Shown piece after piece: positions 34,979 through 45,649 of a stretch of 64,000 nt of DNA. This DNA comes from Zingiber officinale (Eukaryota > Streptophyta > Magnoliopsida > Zingiberales > Zingiberaceae): the NCBI RefSeq assembly GCF_018446385.1, contig NC_056000.1:52918722-52982721 (forward strand), read 5' to 3'. Each line of letters starts with the position of its first letter. Position 1 is the first letter of the stretch. The position numbers were made by a program, and so were the translations under genes. The notes under the pieces were generated by a model, which ran no database searches, was not told where the DNA came from, and saw only the letters and a program-made list of their open reading frames with translations.

Positions 34979-37900
34979 TCGTGGCTGCTGTCTCCCTCTC
35001 TCTTTGATCCTCCAGGTAGAGTGCGTTACGATATCTTATTATAAAAAAAAAGATATTTTTAACTATATCGATCTAGGTTTGGTGATATTGATTTCGTATG
35101 TTATGTTTGTTTAATGCGAATTATACATATATCCACTAAAATTTTTTTGTCGATTAATATTTTTACGATTAATGGAACACATCCATGATTCCTTATTAGA
35201 GAGGACATACTAGTTGTTGCTTGTAAATATCACCTAACTATCTCCTCTACAGGTAAGTGAAGATTTATCTATTGCTTTTGTGAAAGAGGATTTGCTAGAT
35301 AAATTCATGATCAACTTTTGAAATGCAGAACATTATGATGATGCTCTAGGTTATATATATGAATTTTGATAGCGTGGGTCATGGTTGATTCTATTGCTGT
35401 TCTTTTGTGACCAGTTCAAGTTTTAAAGTGAATCTATAATTGTTGGTCAAATTAGCTTCACATTTTGCATTAAGTTTAATAGGACATGGCTGAAAATGGG
35501 AGGCCATTGGTCGCTTGTAGTAGATTTTCGTCTTCCATGGGATCTAGTAATTTTCTTGAAATTACCACTTTGCATTTTTCTATATGCTATGTTGACAATA
35601 TTTTTTTAGTTCAAAGATGGAAATACAATAGGACTAATTTGGTTTTGGACTACTTAAATTGGTTGAAATTCAATAGTATTGCATTACTACGTATGGAATA
35701 CTAGGATATTAAGTGATAATATTTTATGCAAGCATATGCATATCACATTTTAATTGGGCATATATATTTTATGATTTGATAATTTGGCTTCTATATTCAT
35801 GATGGTAGTATGAATAGCTTTAGGGCATCCACATGATAGTAAAGAAAAGAGATATCAAATAAAAATACTTTAGGTGGAGTTGTTACCTATGGCTTCATCT
35901 TGTCTATGTGGCATTGACCTACCTACCTACCTACCTTTCAAATTTCATCTAGGTCACCCCAGATTATGAGATGTCAAGAAATAGTATTTTCTTAGTTTAT
36001 GCCTGATAATTTTTTAAGAAATAAAATATTTATTCCGTTGCATATTGATAATCATGATGGTGACACATTCTTTTCTTTTCTACTTCCACTTTGCAATTCT
36101 GCAGTCCATTTACTAAATTTTTTCCTCACTATCATGTTTGTCTATATAGTTTGTATGTGATCTTCACTGTGCTCACTCTTTCCATTACTTCTGTGTATAT
36201 ATTGATATATTTGTCGTTTGATCTTCTTTTAGTGTTTTCCTTTGCTAAATTGTTTCTTTTGGTTGACCAGGACTTCTATAGTGCATTTGCTATGCATCTT
36301 TTAATTTTTATGAATATATCCTTATGCTCTGTGACTTGAAAAGAGTTAATCCATTATTTTGCACTGAATTTGAAGTAAATTATGGACTCTCTTTAAACAA
36401 TTATGAAATTATTGAAGCTATTTGTCACTTTTAAATGTTCAAGAAATTCCTCTCCATGTTTACAAATGCAGAGCCATCAGAAATGTTTAAGGAATTGGTT
36501 ACAAGACATCCGGCCTTTTCCTTATATTTTATTTGGTTGGCACTAGTTTATCTCCTCCACTGAATTGGCATAAATGCTTAGGTGTTGTTCTATCTGTTTG
36601 CTTGTCTATCCCGCTCTCTTCTCTTCTACTCAACTACCCAAGAAAATGAGCGATTAGTATTTGCATTGCAACTAATACTATGTGGACTTCCCACAAGATA
36701 ACAATGATTAGGATCTTTCATTGTGATGCCAATTTGCCAATCACACTACTTTCTCAAATGTGTAACTTTCCTAGCTTTTATACTCGAGAGTAGGTTGCAA
36801 ATAATAACCTTACGGGTTATGTTCTTGGTTTGCTGGTAGACTGTCGTACTGTGGAATAATCCCCCATCAGCATGTGCATATGAAGCTAGATCCTATTTGT
36901 CTTTCTTTTTTTTCTTTTATCATGTGACAATCTTGCTTGCTGGTATTAATTTTGTTTTATCTTAAATATTTTTATGCACATAGCAGAACTTGTTTGATTA
37001 ATCATGACTTTGTTTCATATATAATCCGCAATTGCAGATTAGTTAAAGTCAAATAGATTTTCTTTTTCATTCTCTGAAAGTGTCATCAGTGTAAAAAACC
37101 AACTCACATTATCTGTTAGCTTGGCCGTAGCTCTGAACCTCACTGAATTTCATTTTTGCCTCTTGTCAGGGTTTAACAGCTTTTGTCATTGAAGTTGAGC
37201 AATGTGTCCCTGGAATTCGCTTGCCTACCTGCAGTTGCATTATCCAAGTTGTCTTGTGATTTACTTGCAAGGATTGCAAAAATAAATTTTAAGATACCTC
37301 TAATTGTGGTTCTCTTTACTGGAGTTATATTGTGATAAATAGTATGTCACTGCATGCAGTGTTTCCCATTTTAGACTGTCGCCTATTTATTTGTAAATTG
37401 CATTTCTCTTTTTTTCTGGTTTCGACATATGCTCACACCACGTATCATCAAATGCTATGCCAAAGAATCCAATCTAGTATCAACTGAATATTAATCAACA
37501 TTTCATTGCATCTATGCACAACCCCATGGATATATAATGCAAGCAGCTTTGGCGTGGTCAGCAGATCAACACTATTCTCTTCATCATGAACCTACTCTAG
37601 CTTTAACTTCTCTCAAATCAACAACTTAATTTAGTGGTACTCCACGTCAATATGCTCTGCCCCTACAACAGTATATGGAATTTCAATTTGGATGTCATAG
37701 TTTAATTTAGTGATCCTCCCCCAACTGTAATATGCTTTTGCCCCTACAACAACCCATGGAATTTCAATTGAGATATTTTAGTACATTGCATTGTTAGGAT
37801 TGATGTGTATAGATTTTTTTTTAAGCTACCGCTGAGTATTCGATTCTTCATTAATCCTGGGATGATTAGTTTGGTTCTGTTGAAGGTTTTTATTGATCAT

Positions 37901-38859
37901 TAGGATAAATTTGAAAGTGTTTGCGACGACTAGTCAACAGTTTAATATCTTTAAGTTTAAGTTTGTTATTCTATTAGAGTAAAATATCAAGCATTGTGTT
38001 ATAGTTGAGAATTGAATTCTAGGTGTTTAGTTGTTGCGCCCGGGGCTATTGATTGATATGTATAGATTATAGTAAAAAGATGATTATGTTCACTTAGATT
38101 TTACTCATAGTTCGTCTTTAGATTATACGACGGGACGAGAGTTTTTTTCTTACATTATGTGAAAGGAGGAGTTTTTTCTTTTTTTTTTTTTTAAGTATAT
38201 GCGTTCGTCTGCCAAGAATTGATGTGTATGATTGAATAACTAAAGGAGTGAATAGCAATTATTTTTATATAACCGTATATTATTGCTGCGTAAAGAGTAT
38301 TAATACATTTACATATTCAAATTGCTAATAAGTTAATGTAACATGGTTTAAATCTTCGTTTTACTTTATTTATGGATGAGCTATCTTAAAAATTTAATAT
38401 CTGCTCTAAATAAATAAGAAAACTAAGAAAAAGACTGAATAGGATGTATTCAATCACTATTTTACTAACCTCTAAATGCCCCCCTTGTCTCACTTTATTT
38501 AGCTTTCAAACACTTGCTAGTCTATTGATTTATCATCAATCAACTAATTGAATGTACCATCAATTGATTAGTTTTTCAATCATTTCAGTATGGGTTTGTC
38601 AATGGTTATTTTATTAGAATTCACTAGCAGTTAGATAATCTTCTTAAAGTTACAACACAAGTTTATCATATTAATGATCTCTAGATCTGTTTCAAAATTT
38701 TCTATTTGATCCATATTTGAATCCTTTTCTGAATATTCTTTAGAATCTTCATGATTCTCTTTTTGGATTCTTTTCAGAATCTTTAGGATCCTCCTCAGAA
38801 TGTTCAGGATCTTCTCTTGAATTCTCATGGTGAAGTAGTTCTACATACTACTCTAATTA
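34979..38859. other. intergenic 3.9 kb, no gene seen
   Basis: AT-rich sequence. A (CTAC)n microsatellite of about four units lies near 35920-35937. A possible 3' UTR intron of the preceding gene starts at CTCCAG/GTAGAG (35014) but its acceptor cannot be decided. ORFs (35486-35704, 36091-36339, 38631-38828) have biased composition and no domain. Confidence 0.5.
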
Positions 38860-40480
38860 TGAGATGTGTCTTCATAGTACCCCTATACATGATGTGCTAT
38901 CATCTTAGGATGTCCAGATAATGATCAAATTAAAATTTAGATCATGTAATTATCCAAGATTGTAAACTCTTCAGGTTTGAGTTTCTAGAACAATCAATCG
39001 AGCCATCCAATATGTTCTGGAGTCTGTAAACCAAGTCATTCTCTATCTCCTCAATCACCTCACTTAGCTCATTTCGTCGCACATTGCGATTCTTCGACAT
39101 CTAGAATTAAAAATAATATCAGTACAAAATTGACAAACTAATAAAAAAATCGATTCAATTCAATTCACATATATGCATAGAATAAACATATAAAATCCAT
39201 AAGCAAATAAGAAAAATAAATTTCTTTATTTGAGAAGCTCCAGTTGAGTGGCACACGGTTGATTGAGAATCCTAATCCTAAGTATTAGTTTAGTCTTTTG
39301 TCCTCAATAGAACTAATCTAATTAAGGTGTAATATTGTTATTGTGTAACCTAAGTTCATTCTGACTCCGTCCTATTGATCAAATCAAGATTTATTTGATT
39401 AATTCTAACTCAGACAATCTGATTTAATTTTGATGAAATATGATCTATTAAAATAAATTTAGCTCATTTGATCAGATTTAAAAAGATCTAGCCTAATAAA
39501 TTAAACCGGTCCAATTCTATAATTTTGGTAAATTTCAATTAGCTCAGGTTCATTAATTAAATCATCCTAATCAGATTAAATCTGGTATATCGAGAGATCT
39601 AAAAGGACCTGACCTAGATCTGATAGAACCTAACTTGATCTAGTTTAAATGAACCAACATGATCCGATTCAAATGAACCATTTAATTTTTTATATTTCAC
39701 ACGTGAGAAATAATTCTCACGTTTTTGAAAATGTTTGATTTAAATTTAAATCAAGCATTTTCTCATTTGACAGAGGAGAGGAAGAAAAAATTTCTTCCCT
39801 GTCGCGACAAATGCGACGTCGCCGGCCGATGGCTTCCAATGACCAACCTCGAACGCTAATCACCAACCATTATGGTCCCCGGCCCTCGGGATGTGGTCGT
39901 CGGGATCCTCTTGCGACACGGCTTTGCCGCGACACGACAGCTCACGATGCGGTTCTGCTGCAACGCAGTCGTCGGCATGCAACTCCTTCGCCAGCTCACG
40001 ACGCGTGTACCAGCGTCCATTGGCCGCTGCTCGCCGAAGGCGGTCAGTGCCCGGGATGCAGTTCTGCGCCCGTGACGTCCGGAAATCGCGATAGAGTCAC
40101 GATTTCTCGGCGCTCGAGATTTCTATCCACCCAAACCCGCTCTGATACCACCGCCAACAGTAAAAAAATTCGTACCAAAAAAACAAGACTCACAAGATTT
40201 TGCGCTTGGAGAAGAAATTAGAGGACTTCCCGGCGGAAGAGCGATCACGAGTGAATTGAAAAAGAATGATCAGGAGTGAATCGAAAAAGCTCTTCAATGA
40301 TTCGTAAATCAAATCCCCCGTTTCTTGTATGAACCAACCTCTACCTCCTCTGTTTGCCTTGGACGAATTTATAGGAAGGGAAATGGTGAGTACTTGTGCT
40401 CTAATTGTACATTAACAGCGGAAGATGAAAGGGCAAGTAAACCTTACCCTTTCGTATGTTTCGTATGTTGTGACTCTTCA
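38860..40480 (-). mobile_element. LTR-retrotransposon remnant: probable gag start, leader, primer-binding site, LTR piece
   Basis: On the minus strand, GCTCTGATACCA (40139-40150 on plus) is an initiator-Met tRNA primer-binding site. A leader of about 1 kb follows downstream, then an ATG at 39098-39100 opening a frame with RNVRRNELSEV and NDLVYRLQNIL, resembling retroelement gag N-termini. LTR-like sequence lies right of 40155, but its ends are unclear. The rest of the element is not seen, so it is a fossil fragment. The superfamily is undecided. The plus-strand ORF 39811-40221 is a shadow of the GC-rich leader. Confidence 0.45.
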
Positions 40481-40540
40481 CACGTCCAACAAAGATAAAT
40501 ATATACAATGTGCTTCTTTTGTGGAGCCTGTAACTTTCTA

Positions 40541-40731
40541 AAAAGGTAGATTCGCTACCTTAGCGATCCCCTAGTATTGACCCCACATATATGGAGGGAG
40601 GTTCATGCAGGTACACAGGTCATAGGCGCATGGCGGGGTAAACCCCAGGTCGTCAGTTCCTGAGAATCGACCCCTGACTATTACGCCAGAAATACTATGC
40701 GCTCATCGTCTATACTACACCCTGGGAGCAT
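40541..40731 (-). mobile_element. tRNA-derived SINE
   Basis: About 190 bp, GC-rich. The minus strand has the B-box-like GGTCGATTCTC (40662-40672), flanked by GGGGTTTACCCC-type sequence. Imperfect direct repeats flank it: GGAGCCTGTAACTTTCTA (40523-40540) and GGAGCCCGCAACTTTCTA (40732-40749), 16 of 18 identical, compatible with a decayed target duplication. Family not named. Confidence 0.65.
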
Positions 40732-40749
40732 GGAGCCCGCAACTTTCTA

Positions 40750-41677
40750 GATTTCTCTCGCGGTAAACTCAAATGGGACCCACTCTAGGGCTTTGATAGG
40801 ACGATTCTATATTTTTTTTCTCATCATGGTAAACTCAAGGCTAGCATCTAGCTACATGGTTAAAAGCCTCCATGGCAAATAACATAGAATAATCCATCCC
40901 CAACTTCTCCCATGTACTGGTACCGATAGGATAATGATTATCCTATGGATTGACTAGAATGAAATTTTGAGGAGAAGACAAGAATATATAATTATTGTAT
41001 CTTTCCAAAAAAAAGAATATTTAATATACTACACAAAAATAGTTAAAGATAACAAATAAGATATGTTGTCATAGCCTTTTAAAAACAATTGTAATTAGTA
41101 ATGTTGTAAAAAGTGCACTCAATGACAATGATTTTAAATCGGTCTTTGAATGCGATAGACATTAGTTCTACAATAATTTTAAACTGTTATATTTTAATAT
41201 CAAATACAACAATAATTGTCTTTTGATGCTTTTGACAATAGTTAAATAATATTATCTTTCTTAAGGATTTCAATGTTAATTGATGGATGTACAACAGTTT
41301 AAAAATTATTATCTGTCTTGATTAAAAATTACTTTGACAACGATTAAAAATCGTTATCTTTGAATTTTTTTCACACTATTTCAAAATCATTGTTTTATCA
41401 CTTTTTCCAATAGTTAAAAATGTTATTTTTTTTTTGCACAATATTTTAAAATAATTATCTTTAATCATTTTTTTCAATGGTTGAAAATCATTATCTTTAT
41501 AAGAAAAATTATTGTCTATAATATATACATAAAAAAATAACCAATCAAAAATAAAATATTTATAATATATATACATCCAATTCGATTTAGAAGCATTTAT
41601 TTACTACAATATGGCCAATTATCGTCAGCATCACCACAAAAGATCACACATAAGATCCTAGCTCATGGGTAACTGCG
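40750..41677. repeat. AT-rich spacer with repeated imperfect dyads
   Basis: Between 41100 and 41540 short motifs of the type CAACGATTAAAAATCGTTATCTTT recur in varied form (for example 41337-41361, 41406-41430, 41473-41497). They are imperfect palindromes about 25 bp long. Such arrays resemble subterminal repeats of plant CACTA elements, but no CACTA terminus was found, so the class is open. Confidence 0.45.
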
Positions 41678-41785
41678 ATCAAAGTTTTGAATGACAACAA
41701 AAGTTTGCACACAATCAAAGTTTTGAATGACAACAAAAGTTTGCACACAATCAAAGTTTTGAATGTCATCACAAGTTTCAATAGA
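41678..41785 (+). repeat. 36-bp tandem repeat, 2.6 copies
   Basis: The unit starts ATCAAAGTTTTGAATGACAA and ends AAGTTTGCACACA. Copies start at 41678, 41714 and 41750; the last is partial. Confidence 0.93.
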
Positions 41786-42989
41786 TGGAGATAATCTACA
41801 TAATAGTAGAAGCAGCCATTAACTATAACTAAACAAGGCAGTTCAGAAGAAATAAATTAAGTTACCACTTCAAAAGTACTAACTAAACAAGACAATTCAT
41901 CAACTATAAAAAGAAACACAACAGTGGAAGAAGCCATCTGCCATTAATGAAGCAGTCATTAGTTTGCAAATAGCTTTACACAAGTAATAACAAAAAATGA
42001 AGTAACTAACCATCAGTTACTAAATTGGAAAATACACATCCAGAATTGGTGCATATTGTAACACAAGTAGCACCTAGTAAACAAACCATACCAAAATTGG
42101 GAAATGAAAACCATAACCATAAAGGAATGTTCAGCCATGGTCAAACTTCAATATTGTACCCTGAATACAACAAAGCATACCTCAAAATGATCAGCCACAA
42201 CACCGCACGTCTAGAAATCATCATCTCTGCACACAAATAAGATGAGGAAATTTTTATTACGTCATTATGCTTGCTTATGCAATATTTATGGGGTTAAATG
42301 TGAAATATTGAAGTTCCTACAAAAATGGTGACATATTCCATAGATAGAGTAACAAAGAACATTTTCTCCAATTAAGAATGACGATAGTTGGATTCTCCTC
42401 TCTCCCCACACTACACAACAACAATTGGGAAGACTTAAAAGATGAATAAAACTTACAACAAAAACAAGAGTGGCCAATGTTGAGCATATCAACCATGAGC
42501 AGTTCAATCAAATAATTTCAAATAGCTATGGTATTGGAGGCACCGGATTAACTTTGTCTAAGCAACAAGTACTGAAAGGGAGGAGTAAGGAAAAACATAC
42601 AACTATAGGAATAAAAATGAAAGGACCATTTTTCAAAAAAAGGATGGGAAAAAGAAAACATTTTTTTCTTCCCTTTAACTGTTGCTAACGAAAGTAGCAG
42701 AAGCTGGATAAGCAACAGGGAGCAAGCAACATAAATATTACGGCCTCATAAATAAGACACTCTTTCAGATATATGTTTAAGCTTGGAATCATACAATGCA
42801 TTCATAAAAGCAATGGTTACGAAATGAGAAGAACCACATAAAAGTTGTTGGGTTGTATACCCGTTACAATCATCAGAAGCTCTATTTCACACTTCTTAGC
42901 AAAAAAGAAGGCATCACCCACGGAAGGCATCACCTCGAGAAGAAAAGAGGCATAGCCGACCGAGACACCGATCCGAGAGTAACATTTTC
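41786..42989. other. intergenic, nothing firmly recognised
   Basis: AT-rich, with short ORFs (42025-42240, 42286-42507, 42470-42688) that lack domains. The last 100 bp may already belong to the gypsy fragment that follows. Confidence 0.4.
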
Positions 42990-43911
42990 ACACTATTTTA
43001 TCTAGTCAGCCGGACTTACAACCTCCTTCGATTAGACTTAAAAGGGAGGGACATGTGATCCGGTGATGACTCAGTGATGACTCAGGAGGGTCCACCTCCG
43101 AGTAAGTTCAGGGCTTCGGTAGGCGTCAAGGTCAAGGGGGTCAACTAAGTGACCAGCCGACCGAAAAGCTCTCCATCCCTGATCAGCCGGAAGAGGTCAA
43201 CGAGAGATGGCCGAGCCGATCGGAAAGTTCTCCATCCCCGATCGGCCGAAAGAGTTCGGCGAAAGATGGTCGAGCTTACAGCGCACAGAGGCAGAGGATA
43301 CTCTAGCCTATCAGCCGCGACACAAGCATATCAGATTAAAGGAACGGTTGACTGAACCAATCTAGGGAAACCCAGTCAAACTAGTAGTCAATAAACAGGA
43401 ACAGTGGGGGCACGTCCTTACATCCTTTTAGGAGTTAGTGCCGCCGACGATCGGCGCAGATGGACAGAAAATCGAACTGCAAAACAGAGAATCGTACGGG
43501 AGAAGCTTCCGCCGCCTCTGCAAAGATATGCTCGCCCCGCTATGGTAAGATGTTAGGGACACCTTCTCAATGCTAGCTTTTGGGGAAAGTTTGGAGAAGC
43601 GTGTCCACTCGGGAAGCGTGTAATCTACCTGTCAAAGCTCTATATAAGAAGGGAGATCGCCCTCCGTGGAGGTATGCAGAATACATCTCTTGAAGCCACT
43701 ATTCATCACTTTCTTTTTGCTCCTATCTCTACTTGCCGGTGTGTGACTTGGCCGTCGGAGGGCCGTCGTCGGGAACCCCCTCCCGGCTTGGCACTAACGA
43801 CTTGTGGTTGCAGGAGCATAGGATCATCAGCGAAGACGAAGAGCCACCTCAGCATTGCTTCCCGGTTGCCATCTCCTCAACTTCGGGGCAGGATCAGATA
43901 GAATTCCAACA
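42990..43911 (+). mobile_element. Ty3/gypsy-like 3' end with LTR (second copy, related to 6096-8165)
   Basis: The internal end contains ATCTAGTCAGCCGGACTT, CTCCTTCGATTAGACTTA and the purine tract AAAAGGGAGGG, matching the end at 6096-6151. The LTR runs from TGTGATCC (43054) to TCCAACA (43911), 858 bp. A TATA box (CTATATAAG) lies near 43642. It lacks the 66-bp array of the longer relative. Only the 3' end is present, so it is a fossil. Short plus-strand ORFs (43149-43355, 43674-43901) are not genes. Confidence 0.75.
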
Positions 43912-44586
43912 TCTTGTGTTTGACAAATTGTTGCTCTCTGCTTGATGTTCTTAATCAGGAGACTCATCTGACCAACTACAATATTTTAATTTGTAACAAC
44001 AAGAATAAGAAGAAAAAGTCATCTACTTACGATAATAAGAACAATTTCTATTCGACTTGAAAAAAGTAGAAATTTTGGGAAAATATAAGTACCGAAGAAG
44101 AAGAAGTCGAAATTATCTGCTTATAATAATGAGAACAATTTCAAAGAATCAAATTGAAAAGCAAAACTTGAAATTTTGATAAAATACAAATACCTGAAGG
44201 AGGAGAGGAGGAGGAAGTGTGCGGGATGAAAATGGGTCTGCTTGTTCAATCATCAAAGAAGTGATTGCAATCAGTAAAAATCTTAATCGATTGTCCAATT
44301 ACATAAACAACAAAACCCTAATTAACTAGGCAAAGAATCGAGATTTGGTCACGGCTAATTGATAAAAGCGATTATTGACCGGAGGAGCAGCCATTGAGGT
44401 TGTCGACGCCCCAGGCCCTGTCTATATGGGCTATCCTCTCGATGGTAAGGTTAAAGGCACTAGAAACGCCGGGGTCAGTGAGGATGGCGACCGAGGAGAA
44501 TCGTCGCGAGGGTGGGAATCAAGAGAGCTAGGGCTTTGGAGTTCGGAGACTGCTTCGGCGATGAGAAATGCAAGTGTGAGGAAAAG
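43912..44586. other. flank of the MULE pair, no gene assigned
   Basis: Moderately GC-rich at 44370-44580. An ORF at 44375-44590 (plus) and an open minus-strand frame across 44390-44500 are both without recognisable family. It could be the 5' part of an unrecognised host gene disrupted by the MULEs. Confidence 0.3.
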
Positions 44587-44644
44587 ATGATTTTAGGAAA
44601 AAAAACAAACGTTTATAATATATATATATATATATATATATACA
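44587..44644 (+). repeat. left copy of a direct repeat flanking the MULE pair
   Basis: ATGATTTTAGG, eight A, CAAACGTTTATAATA and a (TA)n run directly before the first MULE. The same sequence in the same orientation recurs at 63815-63890 directly after the second MULE. Confidence 0.9.
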
Positions 44645-45530
44645 GCGAGGATGCCACGTCAAATGCGGTAAAGGGCATACGAAGCAATCTGCACCAAAAA
44701 TGCTGCTCGCTTTAACCTCTCCAGAAAAAAAAACCCTAGCGCTCGCCTCTCCTCTCTCGCCGAACCAGATATCTCTCGCTGCGATCTCCCTCGCTCGTTC
44801 CCTCGCCACGCCTTCCTCACCGGCCTCGCTGCGATCTCCCCGCCGCATCTCCCTCTCTCGCCTGAAAACACTGCGTCGGGGCTCCCTCCCTCGCTGCGCC
44901 TTCCTCATCGGCCTCGCTGCGATCTCCCCGCCGCATCTCCCTCTCTCGCCTGAAAACACTGCGTCGGGGCTCCCTCCCTCGCTGCGCCTTCCTCACCGTC
45001 GCCTACCTCTCAACCGAAGAGAGCCCTAGCTTCTCCCCTGACCAGCTGCCGGTGGAAACGAGGTACCTTGCTACCTGACATTGTTCATTAGCTCATCTTT
45101 TCTTCATACCCCTTGTTAATTTGCTACCAATCTGGGAACGAGGTACTTTGCTACCAATCTGGATCATTAGCTGATCTTTTCTTCATACCCCTTGTCAATT
45201 TGCTAAACAATGTCAGGTCATATAATTTTGTCATGTTAGCAGGATATGCCTCTGGTTTAGAGTTTGTGATCTTTGCAATCTGGATCATTAACTGATATTT
45301 TCTTCATAACCCTCGTTAATTTGCTACAATTGCTTATTACCTTTAATTGATCGAGGTTAACTTCGTTTAGACCATGTTGGAGACTTATAATATTATTCAT
45401 GATATGATGTATGCTAAACAATGTCAGGTCATAGAATTTGGTCATGTTAGCAGGATATGCCTCTGCAAATGGTTTATGTAATTATATCAAACAACTTAAG
45501 TTTATTGATAACAATATCAGGTTTAGAGTT
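44645..45530 (+). repeat. left TIR of MULE A; promoter and spliced leader of the transposase gene
   Basis: It begins GCGAGGATGCCACGTC and continues into a C/T-rich stretch with two tandem 88-bp units (starts 44810 and 44898). A splice-donor-like GAAACGAG/GTACCT follows at about 45057-45065, then AT-rich sequence. Its inverse forms the right TIR, except for a partly duplicated insert at 45252-45465 found only on the transposase side. ORFs on both strands in the GC-rich part (44528-44959, 44700-45029) are repeat artefacts. Confidence 0.85.
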
Positions 45531-45649
45531 TGTGATCCCTGTCAAGTTAATTGTAAAACTTAACTTTGTTGTTTATTCTAAAATAAGATGTGGTATTTAT
45601 TTATTTATTTATTTATCTATTGTCAAATATAATGTGAGGGTGCACAGAA

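Noticed and set aside
35826-35900. GGGCATCCACATGATAG resembling the MITE terminus at 12242
   Set aside because: No matching inverted end or TTA duplication could be found nearby.
39811-40221. 136-residue Arg-rich plus-strand ORF
   Set aside because: It lies in the GC-rich leader of a minus-strand retroelement remnant next to its primer-binding site, with no domain.
44528-45029. Arg-rich and Ser/Pro-rich ORFs in the TIR on both strands (also 53841-54717)
   Set aside because: They are translations of the GC-rich 88-bp TIR repeat, open in several frames at once.
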